In this document: positions 26,651-36,850 of the stretch, piece after piece
Position numbering within the stretch: the first letter of the stretch is position 1
Layout: every line of letters begins with the position of its first letter
Source of the DNA: Deltaproteobacteria bacterium
Lineage (GTDB): Bacteria; Myxococcota; UBA727; VGSZ01
Direction of reading: 5' to 3'
Assembly: GCA_016874845.1 (NCBI GenBank)
Contig: VGSZ01000015.1
Location: 1-39,547, forward strand
DNA length: 39,547 nucleotides
Translations under genes and position numbers: made by a program
Notes under the pieces: generated by a model
Told to the model about the DNA's origin: nothing
Databases searched by the model: none
The model's input: the letters and a program-made list of their open reading frames with translations, nothing else

Positions 26651-27404
26651 CGCCACGGCCCGCCTTGTCGTTGCAGGTCGGTCTTGGCCGCGCGTTCGTC
26701 GCCGCCGCCCGGCGCCCTGCCGTCGCCGCCGTCCCTGAGCGCGCCATCGTGCTCGACCCCGCTGCCATCGACGTCAGGCTGCGCGCGCTGGCGGACGCAC
26801 GCGCGCGCCCGCCCCCGGGCGCCCTCGGTGAGGCCGTCGCCGCGGGCGTGCCCGTGCGTCTGTCCGGCCGGTGGCAGATCGCGCTCGAGGCGTCGGGCGT
26901 GCCGCGGTCCCCCGTCGGCTGGGACCGGGGCCGTTCCTGCTTGAGCGGCACCTTGTGCGCGCGCCGCTCCTCCTGCTCGACAGCAGCGCCGTGCCTGGCG
27001 ACCTGTCGGGGCTCCGGTCGACCACGAAGACGTTGATGCGACACCTGCTCGGCACCTTCCACGCGGGGGGGCGACGCCAACTGCGACCTTGAGATCCTCG
27101 CGGCCCGCGAGCCGAGCGCGCTCGCCACGCTGCGTGACGCCGGCGCCGCTGTCATCGATGGCACCCACCCATTCTCCGCGCGCTGGCGCGCGCGCTTTGT
27201 GTCTACGAAGGCGCCCACGAGGCCTTGCTCGCGCAGATCGACCGGGCGCTGCGCGGCGGGCTGCTCGGCGGGACCAACGACGGCCCCGACGTGTCGTTCT
27301 TCGCGTTCCTGCGCTTCTGCGCGCGCCAGCCCGAAGACGCGGTGGGCGTCGCCGCCGCATGGAGCGCCGGCCGCTATCGCGTCGATCACGGGCTCGCGCG
27401 ATGA
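26647..27404 (+). pseudogene. Frame-disrupted ORF, unknown function, overlapping the GntR stop codon
   Basis: Protein-like pieces in successive frames: TPRPALSLQVGLGRAFVAAARRPAV...SGRWQIALEASGVP / GPFLLERHLVRAPLLLLDSSAVPGDLSGLRSTTKTLMRHLLGTFHAGG / GDANCDLEILAAREPSALATLRDAGAAVIDGTHPF / ALARALCVYEGAHEALLAQIDRALRGGLLGGTNDGPDVSFFAFLRFCARQPEDAVGVAAAWSAGRYRVDHGLAR*. Confidence 0.6.
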
Positions 27405-28050
27405 CGACGGTGCTCGCTACGCTGCGCCGCCTCGACCGCGCCGCATTGTCTGCTCGCTTTGAGCAGGGGGCGCCGGTCGCGACGTCGGCGCTGGCCGACG
27501 CGCGTTGGCGCGGGTTCGTGCTCGGGCTGCCCGCCCTCGTCGAGCGCGTCCCGTGGTCCCTGTTCGCGAAGGACGTCGTCGTCGCCGCCGCCGGCGCCAC
27601 GGTGGGCTGGAACGTCCGCCTCGCGCAGCCCGCGGCGCGCGATCCCGGGACCCTTGGCTCGTCGCCGCGGTCGACCCGACAGCGCGCCGAGGGTGGCCCC
27701 GCGATCTTTGCGCCCTTGGTCGTCACTGACGACGCCGGCGCCGCCGTCCTCGACTACCGCGCGGCGCAGCAGCCGGCCTCGCTGGCGGCGCTCGCGTGGG
27801 TCTACGACCCCGTGGTCAAGCTCGACGTCGACGACGACGGGGGGCGGTGCTGCTTGGCGTGTCGCGCATCCACCTTCGCGGGGGATCGTCTCCGACCCCC
27901 CACGTGGTTCGCGCTCGGCCGCGCGGGCGACGTCTCGGTCGACGCGCGCGGGCCCGGGCTGGCCATGGTCCGCCGCCGGGCCACGCGTCCCGCCTCCGCC
28001 CCCGTGCGTCGACACGAGGGCCGCGCGCCCTCGCCGTCGCCGCACCGAGG
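27401..28050 (+). pseudogene. Second frame-disrupted ORF, unknown function, ATGA-overlapping the previous one; 3' end not determined
   Basis: MTTVLATLRRLDRAALSARFEQGAPVATSALADARWRGFVLGLPALVERVPWSLFAKDVVV...; better-looking sequence AVLLGVSRIHL appears in another frame right after a G6 run. Confidence 0.5.
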
Positions 28051-28099
28051 TTCGTTGCGGCGGACACCTTCGCGCCCCCGGCGGCCTTCCAACGACCGG

Positions 28100-29107
28100 T
28101 CAGCCGCTGTCGCCGACGCAGCGAGGCGCGAAGTCGGCACACGCGCCATCGTCGTCACAGCGCCCGCTGCCGCACTGGGCGGCCCGCGTGCATGGTGCGT
28201 CGGCGGGCAGCAGCGCGACGCAGGTGCCGCCGGCGCAGAACGAGGCCTCGCAGTCGCTGTCGTCGACGCAGGCGGCGCCGATGCCTTCGAGGGCGACGCA
28301 GGTGCCCGACGCGCAGGCGGCAAAGTAGGGACAGCGGCGGCTCACGTCGCAGGCCTCGCCGACACCGACGACGGCGGGCTCGCGGCACACGCCGTCGTCA
28401 CCGCAGCGCGCGGGCAGCACACAGGGGACGCCGTCGGGGTCGCACGCCTCGTTTGTGCGCGGGCGGGCGACGCACACGTCGTCGTCGCCGCAGACGCCGC
28501 CGGGGCCGCAGGCGCCGTCGACGTCGGCGCTGCCGTCGCGGCAGCGCGCGCCGGCGGGCATCACGGTCTCGCAGGTGCCGCAGAACGACAGGTCGAGGGT
28601 GCAGGCCGTGCCTGGCGCGCATACGAAGGTCTCGACGTCGAGACCGCAGGCGCCGCCGGCGGGGACGTGTCCCTGCCAGACCCCGGCGCACGGCCCCTGC
28701 AGTTCGAAGAAGTGCTCGTCGCAGGCGACGTCTTGCAGGTGCGCGGCACAGCCCTGCAGTCCGGCGCGCGACAGCGACAGCAGGCCCCGCTCAGCGAGCG
28801 GCACAAAGCGCGGCTCGAACTTCGCCTCGCACGACGCTGGGAACGCTGCGCGACAGGCCTCGACATCGGCGACGTTCATCCGTCCGCAGCGGACGTAGAA
28901 CGGGCAGAAGACGTCGACGAGCTCCTCGCAGTACGACGTCGCCGGCAGCGCGTCGCTCTCGCCCTCGTCTTCGCCCTCGCCTTCGCCATCCCCGGGACCG
29001 GCGTCACGAGGGGGGGCGTCGAGGGGCGGCCGCGGCGCTTCGGGGCACGCGACGGCCCCAGCGGTCAGGGTGAGGACGAGCGGCAAGGCGCGGGTGACGA
29101 ACGACAT
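28100..29107 (-). CDS. Cys-rich exported/lipoprotein-like protein with acidic GEGEGE linker
   Basis: N-term signal LPLVLTLTAGAVACPEA; linker DGEGEGEDEGE; repeated CxxGxxC-type Cys motifs. Confidence 0.75.
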   Translation of the reverse strand: MSFVTRALPLVLTLTAGAVACPEAPRPPLDAPPRDAGPGDGEGEGEDEGESDALPATSYCEELVDVFCPFYVRCGRMNVADVEACRAAFPASCEAKFEPRFVPLAERGLLSLSRAGLQGCAAHLQDVACDEHFFELQGPCAGVWQGHVPAGGACGLDVETFVCAPGTACTLDLSFCGTCETVMPAGARCRDGSADVDGACGPGGVCGDDDVCVARPRTNEACDPDGVPCVLPARCGDDGVCREPAVVGVGEACDVSRRCPYFAACASGTCVALEGIGAACVDDSDCEASFCAGGTCVALLPADAPCTRAAQCGSGRCDDDGACADFAPRCVGDSG

Positions 29108-29149
29108 GGGCGTCGGCGTAGCACACGGTCGCCGGTCGTCACCCCGCTG

Positions 29150-30097
29150 TCAGTCCGGCAGCGGGAAGTTGTAGACCACGACGAAGCGAACGGCGGCGGC
29201 GCCGTCGTCGATGAACACCGCCGGGTGGGGCCAGACGCGCGTGCGCTCCGACAGCGTCACGCCTCGCGAACACTGGGCGACGCGCTCTTCGACGATGAAT
29301 GTCCTGGTGACGTGGTCACCGACCCAAAAGACCACGGGCGCGCCGGTGCGCTCGCTGGCGTCTGCGTCCGAGACCGTCCCGGCCGGGCAGGTGATCGGAT
29401 GGACGAACACCTGCTCGGGGGCGGCATCGAGGCCGTAGAGCAGCACGTCCGACGACGCGGTCGTCGACCGCAGCGCGCACACCAGCCAGTTGTCGTCCGG
29501 GACGGCGGTGCACGCGGCCGTCGCGACGTCGCGGGCGGTGGCACCGACGCGGGTCAACACGAAGTCGACCCGCAGCCCCCGGCTCGTCGTTGAAAAGTCG
29601 CTGCGCTCGAAGTCCAAGACGAAGGTGTCGCCCTACGGCACGAGCTGGTTGTTCTGGACGGTGAACGACCCGAAGCGCGCCCGCCATTCCGGCGCGGCCG
29701 TGCCATGGAACGGCTCGATGAAGGCGATGGCGTCCCCGGGCGTGTCCGGCCGCAGGTCGCATGCGTCACCGACGCCGTCGCCGTCGCCATCGCGCTGGTT
29801 CGCGTTCAGCGTGGCGGGGCAGTCGTCGCAGACTTCGCGCCGCCCGGCGGCGTCTTCACGGTGCTGGTTCGCGTTCGGCGCCGTCGGACAGTTGTCGGCG
29901 GCGTCGTGCCGGCCGTCGCTGTCGCTGTTGGGCGGGGGCTCGCCCTCGCCCTCGCCCCCGCCCTCGCCTTCGCCGGGCTGCTCGCAAGCGCCGTCGCGAC
30001 AGACGAGCCTGGCGCCGGCGCGGTCGGCGTCTTCGTCGCAGCGTCTGCCTTCGAGGGCGAGCGGCGGAGGCCCGCAGCCGACGGTGGCCGCGAGCAA
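29150..30097 (-). pseudogene. TSP3-repeat lipoprotein gene interrupted by an in-frame TAG stop
   Basis: 30097->29633: MLAATVGCGPP...DSDGRHDAADNCPTAPNANQ...DGDGDGVGDACD...FGSFTVQNNQLVP*; continues in the same frame GDTFVLDFERSDFSTTSRGLRVDFVLTRVG...YNFPLPD*. Confidence 0.75.
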
Positions 30098-30140
30098 CAG
30101 CGGCGTGGGGTGCAGGGGCGGGCCGCTCAGCCGTCGGAGG

Positions 30141-30731
30141 CTACGGCAAGGAGCGGTCGGCGTGACCCGGGGGCAACGTCGACGAGCGGACGTCGGCGGG
30201 GGGCCGCGGTGGCGTCTTCTCTGGCAGTGCCACGCGCGGTTCGACGGTCGGTCCGCCGACCGGCACCGGGGGCAGCGATGGCGGCGCGGTGCGCGACAGC
30301 AGCTCGTCGGCGCGGCGCAACCGGCGGCTGAGCTCGCGGGCGATGTTCATCACGAGCAACATCGCGCACTTCTGGTCTTTGCAGTAGCACTCGTGGATCG
30401 CCTGGTAGGGCCACATCCAGATCTCCGACGGCGCCCGCGCCCGCACCGTCGCCGAGCGGGGCTGCATGTCGATGAAGCTCATCTCGCCGAAGCACTCGCC
30501 GGGGCGGATGTGGCCGAGGTGCACCTCGCCGTCGACACCGGCCTTCACAATCTCGAGCGCGCCCCCGACGAGGACGTACAGCGACCGCGCGACCTCGCCC
30601 TCCAAAAAGACCGTGGCGCCAGGGGGCACCCGGACGACCTCCAGCTTCTCGGCCAGCTTGCCGAGGGCATCGTCGGGGAGCCCGCCAAACAAGGGCAGAG
30701 CACCCAGCGCAGAGACCGTCGGCCGATCCAT
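30141..30731 (-). CDS. Cyclic-nucleotide-binding (CNMP/Crp-like) domain protein without a visible HTH
   Basis: LFGGLPDDALGKLAEKLEVVRVPPGATVFLEGEVARSLYVLVGGALEIVKAG...LGHIRPGECFGEMSFIDMQPRSATVRA. Confidence 0.85.
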   Translation of the reverse strand: MDRPTVSALGALPLFGGLPDDALGKLAEKLEVVRVPPGATVFLEGEVARSLYVLVGGALEIVKAGVDGEVHLGHIRPGECFGEMSFIDMQPRSATVRARAPSEIWMWPYQAIHECYCKDQKCAMLLVMNIARELSRRLRRADELLSRTAPPSLPPVPVGGPTVEPRVALPEKTPPRPPADVRSSTLPPGHADRSLP

Positions 30732-30753
30732 GTGCCCGGTATAGCGTCCCCCT

Positions 30754-31041
30754 ATGAAGGTGTTCATGTCTCCGGCGCTGCGACTCGACCTGAGCCAGCA
30801 CCGCCTCGTGTGCTGCTGCGAAGACTGCGACCACTTCGACGCGGCGGCGACGGAGCGCGGGGCCACGGGCTCCGGCGCGTGCGACCTTCTGTTCCCCACC
30901 GCGCCCCACCGAAGGGCGACCTGGGAGTCGGCGGCGGATGGCGACGCGCTGTCGTTCTGCAAGCTGTTCGAGCCCGACCGCGGCGATGACGTGGCAGGTT
31001 TCGACCGTCCGCCGCCGCTGGCGGGCTCGAACGAGATTTGA
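30754..31041 (+). CDS. Small Cys-rich protein of unknown function
   Basis: 95 aa [32 protein letters not shown]...[14 protein letters not shown]...FCKLFEPD. Confidence 0.6.
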   Translation: MKVFMSPALRLDLSQHRLVCCCEDCDHFDAAATERGATGSGACDLLFPTAPHRRATWESAADGDALSFCKLFEPDRGDDVAGFDRPPPLAGSNEI

Positions 31042-31088
31042 CACGAGCGCCGACCCGGTGGCATTCAGCGCCGCGACGAGGCGATCAC

Positions 31089-31349
31089 ATGAGCAAGTTC
31101 GGAAAGAAGTTCACCTGCTGGTCGTGCGCGACGAAGTTCTACGACCTGAACAAGCCGAGTCCGAAGTGCCCCAAGTGCGGCGCCAACCCCGAGGACGATC
31201 CGCGCAAGGATCTGCCTCCGGCGCCGCCGGCGAGCTACGGCGACGACTACACCGACGAGGTCGAAGAGGACCTGCCCGAGGAGGCCGCCGAGGACGACGA
31301 CCTCGAGGATGAGGGCGGTGACGAGGGCGGCGCCGACGAAGACTACTGA
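31089..31349 (+). CDS. FYDLN-acid family protein
   Basis: [37 protein letters not shown]... followed by Asp/Glu-rich tail, matching the TIGR02300-type architecture. Confidence 0.88.
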   Translation: MSKFGKKFTCWSCATKFYDLNKPSPKCPKCGANPEDDPRKDLPPAPPASYGDDYTDEVEEDLPEEAAEDDDLEDEGGDEGGADEDY

Positions 31350-31434
31350 GAGCCTGACGGAAGATTGGCTCGTCGAACGTCCGGGGGCCCTTCAGGACGA
31401 CGGGGTCGGGGAGGAATCCCCCGCAACGGTCTCT

Positions 31435-31462
31435 GGTGTCTGACGGTCTTGCGTCAGACACC
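31435..31462. terminator. Perfect 11-bp hairpin between convergent genes
   Basis: GGTGTCTGACG-gtcttg-CGTCAGACACC; right arm covers the stop codon of the SLC13 gene. Confidence 0.8.
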
Positions 31463-32917
31463 GACCAGCAGCAGCACGCCGGCCACGACGACGACGTAGC
31501 CGAGCAAGTCAAACAAGAGCCCGGCGCGGATCATCTCGCGCATCGTGACCTGCCCGGTGCCGTAGGCCATCGCGTTGGGCGCGGTGCTGATGGGCATCAT
31601 GAAGCCGAAGCTGGCGCCGAGCGTGGCGCCGACGACGGCGAGGACGACGGGCACGTGGGCCGCCTGGGCAAGGCCCACCGACAGCGGGATCACCAGCGTC
31701 GCCGCTGCGGTGTTGCTCGCCACCTCCGACAGCAGCAGCGCCACCGCCGTCACCAGCGCCGTGACCGCCCACGGGGTGGCGGCCCCCGACGCCAACAGCA
31801 AAGCTTCGCCCCACTGGCGGGCGAGGCCGGTCTTCTGGGCCAGGTCGCCCAGCAGGATGCCGCCGCCGAACAGCACGACGGTGCCCCAGTCGATGCGTAC
31901 TGCCTCCTCCCACGACAGCGCCCGGCGCGGCGGCTCGCCCGGTCCGTGTACCGGCCACACGAACAACAGCGCGGCGGCGAGGACGGCGACGACCTCTTCG
32001 CCGAGCCGGGCCTTGACGGCGGTGACGCCTTCGACGCCGACGAGCTCGAGGATGCCAGGCGCCGTCCACAGCACGACGGCGACGGCGAACGCGCTCGTGG
32101 CGGCCTTCTCGCCGCGGCCCCAGGGGCGCGGCGTGCCGCCGTCGACGGGCAGCGCCGCCTGCGGCAGGGGCTGCCGCGGGTGCACGCCGAAGCGCGCCAT
32201 CAGCACGACCACCATCGCGCCCCACATCGCCAGACCAAGCGGCAGGCCGATGGCCATCCAGCCGGCGAAGCTGAGCGGCGTGCCGGCGGCCGCGAGGGCG
32301 CGGATCCCGATCAGGTTTGGCGGTGTACCCACCGGCGTGCAAAGGCCGCCCATCGACGCTGCCCACGCGACGCCGAGCACCAGCGCGGCGCGGAAGCGTC
32401 GCAGGTCGTCGCCCTCGCCGCGCCCCAGGCCGAGCGCGATGGGCAGCACGATGGCGGTGGCGGCGGCGTTGCTGACCCACATCGACAGCGCAAACGCCGC
32501 GAACGACGTCGCCACCAGCGCGCTTGTCCGTCGCCGGGCGCGGCGGGCGAGCCAGCCCGCGAGGCGCTCGCCGAGTCCGTGCACCCGCATCGCCTCGGCG
32601 AGCATGAAGCTGCCGACGAAGAGAAACAGGATCGGGTGGCCCAGAGCACCAAAGGCCTCCTTCGCCGTGCACGCCCCGACGAGCGGCGCCAGCGCCACCG
32701 TCGCCAGCGCCGTCGCCGCCGGGTGCAGCGCTTCGGTGAGCCACAGCGTGCCGGCGAAGACGAACAAGCCGCAGGCGAGCCCCGCCTCGCCCCCGGTCGA
32801 CCGTGCGGCGACGAAGGCGAGCGCCGGCGCGAGCCACAGGCCGACCGTCGACGAGGACGGCCACCGGGACGATGACGCAGGAGACGTCGTCGACGACATC
32901 GACACCGAGCCTTGCAT
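31454..32917 (-). CDS. SLC13/DASS-family anion:Na+ symporter-type permease
   Basis: Multiple TMs; SNAAATAIVLPIALGLG and EVASNTAAATLVIPLSVGLAQ repeats; GTPPNLIGI; STAPNAMAYGTGQVTMREMIRAG. Confidence 0.9.
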   Translation of the reverse strand: MQGSVSMSSTTSPASSSRWPSSSTVGLWLAPALAFVAARSTGGEAGLACGLFVFAGTLWLTEALHPAATALATVALAPLVGACTAKEAFGALGHPILFLFVGSFMLAEAMRVHGLGERLAGWLARRARRRTSALVATSFAAFALSMWVSNAAATAIVLPIALGLGRGEGDDLRRFRAALVLGVAWAASMGGLCTPVGTPPNLIGIRALAAAGTPLSFAGWMAIGLPLGLAMWGAMVVVLMARFGVHPRQPLPQAALPVDGGTPRPWGRGEKAATSAFAVAVVLWTAPGILELVGVEGVTAVKARLGEEVVAVLAAALLFVWPVHGPGEPPRRALSWEEAVRIDWGTVVLFGGGILLGDLAQKTGLARQWGEALLLASGAATPWAVTALVTAVALLLSEVASNTAAATLVIPLSVGLAQAAHVPVVLAVVGATLGASFGFMMPISTAPNAMAYGTGQVTMREMIRAGLLFDLLGYVVVVAGVLLLVGV

Positions 32918-32988
32918 TGATCGATGCCGACGCGCACGACCACGCTGGTCACGTCTGCTTAGTCACCACCGCGCCGCTCGCGCTCCAG

Positions 32989-33018
32989 GTCTTCGCCGCG
33001 GTGCGGCGCGGCGAAGAC
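32989..33018. promoter_or_regulatory. Perfect 11-bp stem hairpin upstream of the biotin-carrier gene
   Basis: GTCTTCGCCGC-ggtgcggc-GCGGCGAAGAC. Confidence 0.6.
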
Positions 33019-33077
33019 GCGGGGCGGGGTGGCGAGCGCCCTTGACCGCCTCGCGGCGACAGGCGAGCACCCCGCGC

Positions 33078-33629
33078 ATGTCGCAGCATCCGAAGATGAA
33101 GTTCGTCGCCACGATGGACGGCAAGCAGCACACCGTCGAGGTCCAGAAGGAGGCCGACAACGGCGACATCTACCACATGACCCTCGACGGACGGACCTAC
33201 GACGTCGATTGCCGCAAGATGCCGTCGCAGATCGTGTCGATGCTGATGGACCACAAGTCCTACGACGTCGACCTGGAGCGCATTGCCCGCCGCAGCGACA
33301 CTCTCGACGGCCGCATCCACGTGCGCGTGCGTGGACGTGTGCTGCGCTTCGAGATGCTCGACGAGCGCCGCATCAAGATGAAGGAGGCCCAGGGCTTCCG
33401 GTTCGACGTCGGCGGCGTCGTCGGCATCGACTCGCCGATGCCCGGCAAGGTCATCAAGATCCTGAAGAACGAGGGCGACGAGGTCAAAGAGGGCGAAGGC
33501 GTCGTCGTCGTCGAGGCGATGAAGATGGAGAACGAGCTGAAGAGCCCCAAGGCCGGCCGGGTCAAGGAGATGAAGGTCAAGGAGGGCGCCGCCGTCGAGG
33601 CCGGCGCTCGTCTGGCGCTCATCGAGTGA
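33078..33629 (+). CDS. Biotin/lipoyl attachment (biotin carboxyl carrier) protein
   Basis: IDSPMPGKVIKILKNEGDEVKEGEGVVVVEAMKMENELKSPKAGRVKEMKVKEGAAVEAGARLALIE. Confidence 0.92.
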   Translation: MSQHPKMKFVATMDGKQHTVEVQKEADNGDIYHMTLDGRTYDVDCRKMPSQIVSMLMDHKSYDVDLERIARRSDTLDGRIHVRVRGRVLRFEMLDERRIKMKEAQGFRFDVGGVVGIDSPMPGKVIKILKNEGDEVKEGEGVVVVEAMKMENELKSPKAGRVKEMKVKEGAAVEAGARLALIE

Positions 33630-33633
33630 CCCG

Positions 33634-34018
33634 ATGACTGACACGACGCCGGTCACGGTCTACGAACAGCTGGGCGGGGAGCAGGGCGTGCGTCGCCTCG
33701 TCGACCGCTTCTACGACGAGATGGACGCGCGGGCGGACGTCAAGCCGCTGCGCGACCAGCACCCCGACGACCTCGCCGACAGCCGCGACAAGCTGTTCTG
33801 GTTCCTGTCGGGCTGGCTCGGCGGACCGCCGCTGTACGTGCAGCGCAAAGGCCACCCGCGGCTGCGCGCCCGTCACCTGCCGTTCGTCGTCGACGGCTCG
33901 ATGCGCGATCAGTGGATGCTGTGCATGCGCGTGGCGCTCGCCGACGTGGGCGCCGGGTTGCCGGCCGAGCCGCGCGAGAAGCTCGACGCGGCGCTCTTCC
34001 AGCTCGCCGATCACATGA

Positions 34019-34029
<11 letters not shown>
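33634..34029 (+). CDS. Group II truncated hemoglobin
   Basis: VYEQLGGEQGVRRLVDRFYDEMD...LFWFLSGWLGGPPLYVQRKGHPRLRARHLPFVV...RDQWMLCM. Confidence 0.92.
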
Positions 34030-34993
<964 letters not shown>

Positions 34994-35189
34994 TGAGCCT
35001 CGATTCCGTCGCGGGGTGGTTGGCGGCGTAGCCACCGACCACCCCCCGCGCGACCCACAGCATGCGCCGCCGAGGCCGCGGCGAAAGGGCCTTGGCATCC
35101 GTCAAAGATCCGACCGGCGGGCGCCGGGTGGGACCACCGCCATCGATGGCTCCTTGACGTTATCGTCGGGCCGTTCGATCCCTGTGGCC

Positions 35190-35771
35190 ATGGATGCGTG
35201 GACCGCGGTGTTCCTGGTCGGCGGTCTGCTGTTGCTGGCCAGCGAATTCGTCGCGCCGTCGCTGGTGGCGATGTTCCTGGGCGCCGCCGCGGTGATCACC
35301 GCGGGGCTACGTGGGCTCGGCGTCGCCGACAGCGTCCCCCTCAGCGTCCTCGTCTGGGCGGTGACGTCGCTCGCGTTGCTCGTTCCGTTCCGGCCCCTGG
35401 TGCAGCGGCTCGTTCCCGGGCGCAGCGTGGTCCGCCGCGACACCACCGACGTAGAGAACGACCGCGAGGAGATGGGCCAGGTCGTCGAGGTCGTCGAGGA
35501 CGTCTCCGACGAAGACGACAACGGCCGCATCCGCTTCCAGGGCACGACGTGGCAGGCACGCTCGACCGGGGGACGCTTTCGGGCGGGTGAGCGCGTGCAG
35601 CTCGTCTACCGCGCCGAGAGCGTCTGGGTGGTCGAGGCGGTGGGCGGCAGCGACGCCACCGGCGCGGCCCGCGATCTGTTCGGCACCGCCCCCGGCGCCG
35701 CCCGTACCGAGAATAAGGCCGAGGTCGAGGCCGTGGTGGGCGAGGACGCACCGTCGCCCCGCTGTCGCTGA
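35190..35771 (+). CDS. NfeD-family membrane protein
   Basis: TM-rich N-term AVFLVGGLLLLASEFVAPSLVAMFLGAAAVITAGL; C-term OB-like RIRFQGTTWQARSTGGRFRAGERVQLVYRAESVWVVEAV. Confidence 0.85.
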   Translation: MDAWTAVFLVGGLLLLASEFVAPSLVAMFLGAAAVITAGLRGLGVADSVPLSVLVWAVTSLALLVPFRPLVQRLVPGRSVVRRDTTDVENDREEMGQVVEVVEDVSDEDDNGRIRFQGTTWQARSTGGRFRAGERVQLVYRAESVWVVEAVGGSDATGAARDLFGTAPGAARTENKAEVEAVVGEDAPSPRCR

Positions 35772-35917
35772 CGGCCGCCCGCGCCGGTCTCGCGGCGACG
35801 TCGTGCGAAAAGCCTGCCCGCTCATCGTGTCGAGAGCGCGCATTTGACGCCGGGGGGCCGCGCGGGCGAGACCATGCGCAAAGGCAGGCGTCGACAGCGG
35901 CGCCGGAAGGAGCGGTC

Positions 35918-36847
35918 ATGTTGTTCGGCATCACCCTCGGGGCGGTGGCGGCGGTCTGGGTCGTCAGCCGCACATTCATCGTCGTCAGCGAGCGGCACGC
36001 GGTGGTCAAGGAGCGGCTCGGCAAGCCCGAAGGCGTCTTGAAGCCCGGCTTCCACTTCATGCTGCCGATCTTCGATCGCGCCGCCTACACGCAGGAGATG
36101 CGCGAGCAGGCCATCGATGTGCCGCCGCAGATGTGCATCACCAAGGACAATATCCAGGTCGAGGTCGACGGCATCGTCTACGTGCAGGTGATGGACCCGC
36201 TGAAGGCCAGCTACGAGGTCTCCGACTACCGTCAGGCGGCCATCAACCTGGCGATGACGACGATGCGCAGCGAGGTTGGCAAGCTGACCCTCGAAGAAAC
36301 GTTCGCCGAGCGCGACAAGATCAACGACTCGATCGTGAAAGAGATCGACAAGGACTCGGCCAAGTGGGGCATCAAGGTGCGCCGCTACGAGGTCAAGAAC
36401 CTCGCGCCGTCGGCGGCGGTGGTGCACACCCTCGAGAAACAGATGGAGGCCGAGCGCCAGAAGCGCGCCGCGATCACGATCTCGGGTGGCCAGAAGGAGG
36501 CGAAGATCCTCGTCTCCGAAGGCGAGATGACGCAGTCGATCAACCTGTCCGAGGGCGAGAAGCAGAAGCGCATCAACGAGGCCAACGGGCGCGCCGCCGA
36601 GATCCGACTGATCGCCGACGCCACGGCGAACGCGAACCAGCTGGTCGCCGAGGCGATCCAGACCCCCGGCGGCGAAGTCGCCGTGAAGGTGCAGCTGTCC
36701 GAGCAGTACATCCACGAGCTCGGCCGCGTCCTCGATGGCGCCGACGTCACCGTCGTGCCGCAGGGCATCGCGCAGATGCGCGGCTTCTTCGAGGCCATGG
36801 CGCAGGTCACCGCGGCGACGGCATCGACCGTCAAGGAAGAGGGCTGA
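35918..36847 (+). CDS. SPFH/stomatin-family membrane protein (first copy)
   Basis: VSERHAVVKERLGKPEGVLKPGFHFMLPIFDRAAY...VPPQMCITKDNIQVEVDGIVYVQVMDP...WGIKVRRYEVKNLAPSAAVVHTLEKQMEAERQKRA. Confidence 0.93.
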   Translation: MLFGITLGAVAAVWVVSRTFIVVSERHAVVKERLGKPEGVLKPGFHFMLPIFDRAAYTQEMREQAIDVPPQMCITKDNIQVEVDGIVYVQVMDPLKASYEVSDYRQAAINLAMTTMRSEVGKLTLEETFAERDKINDSIVKEIDKDSAKWGIKVRRYEVKNLAPSAAVVHTLEKQMEAERQKRAAITISGGQKEAKILVSEGEMTQSINLSEGEKQKRINEANGRAAEIRLIADATANANQLVAEAIQTPGGEVAVKVQLSEQYIHELGRVLDGADVTVVPQGIAQMRGFFEAMAQVTAATASTVKEEG

Positions 36848-36850
36848 CCC

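Noticed and set aside
27401-28050. Assignment of the second disrupted ORF to the GXWXG/DUF4334 family
   Set aside because: Only a weak local resemblance (ARWRG, VYDPVVKLDVDDDG...LLGVS); frames are too disturbed to support a family call.
28051-29593. Plus-strand continuation of the 834-aa ORF (27089-29593)
   Set aside because: Antisense to the Cys-rich exported protein, whose Cys pattern and signal peptide are convincing on the minus strand.
31436-32875. 479-aa plus-strand ORF
   Set aside because: Antisense to the SLC13/DASS gene; low-complexity shadow ORF.
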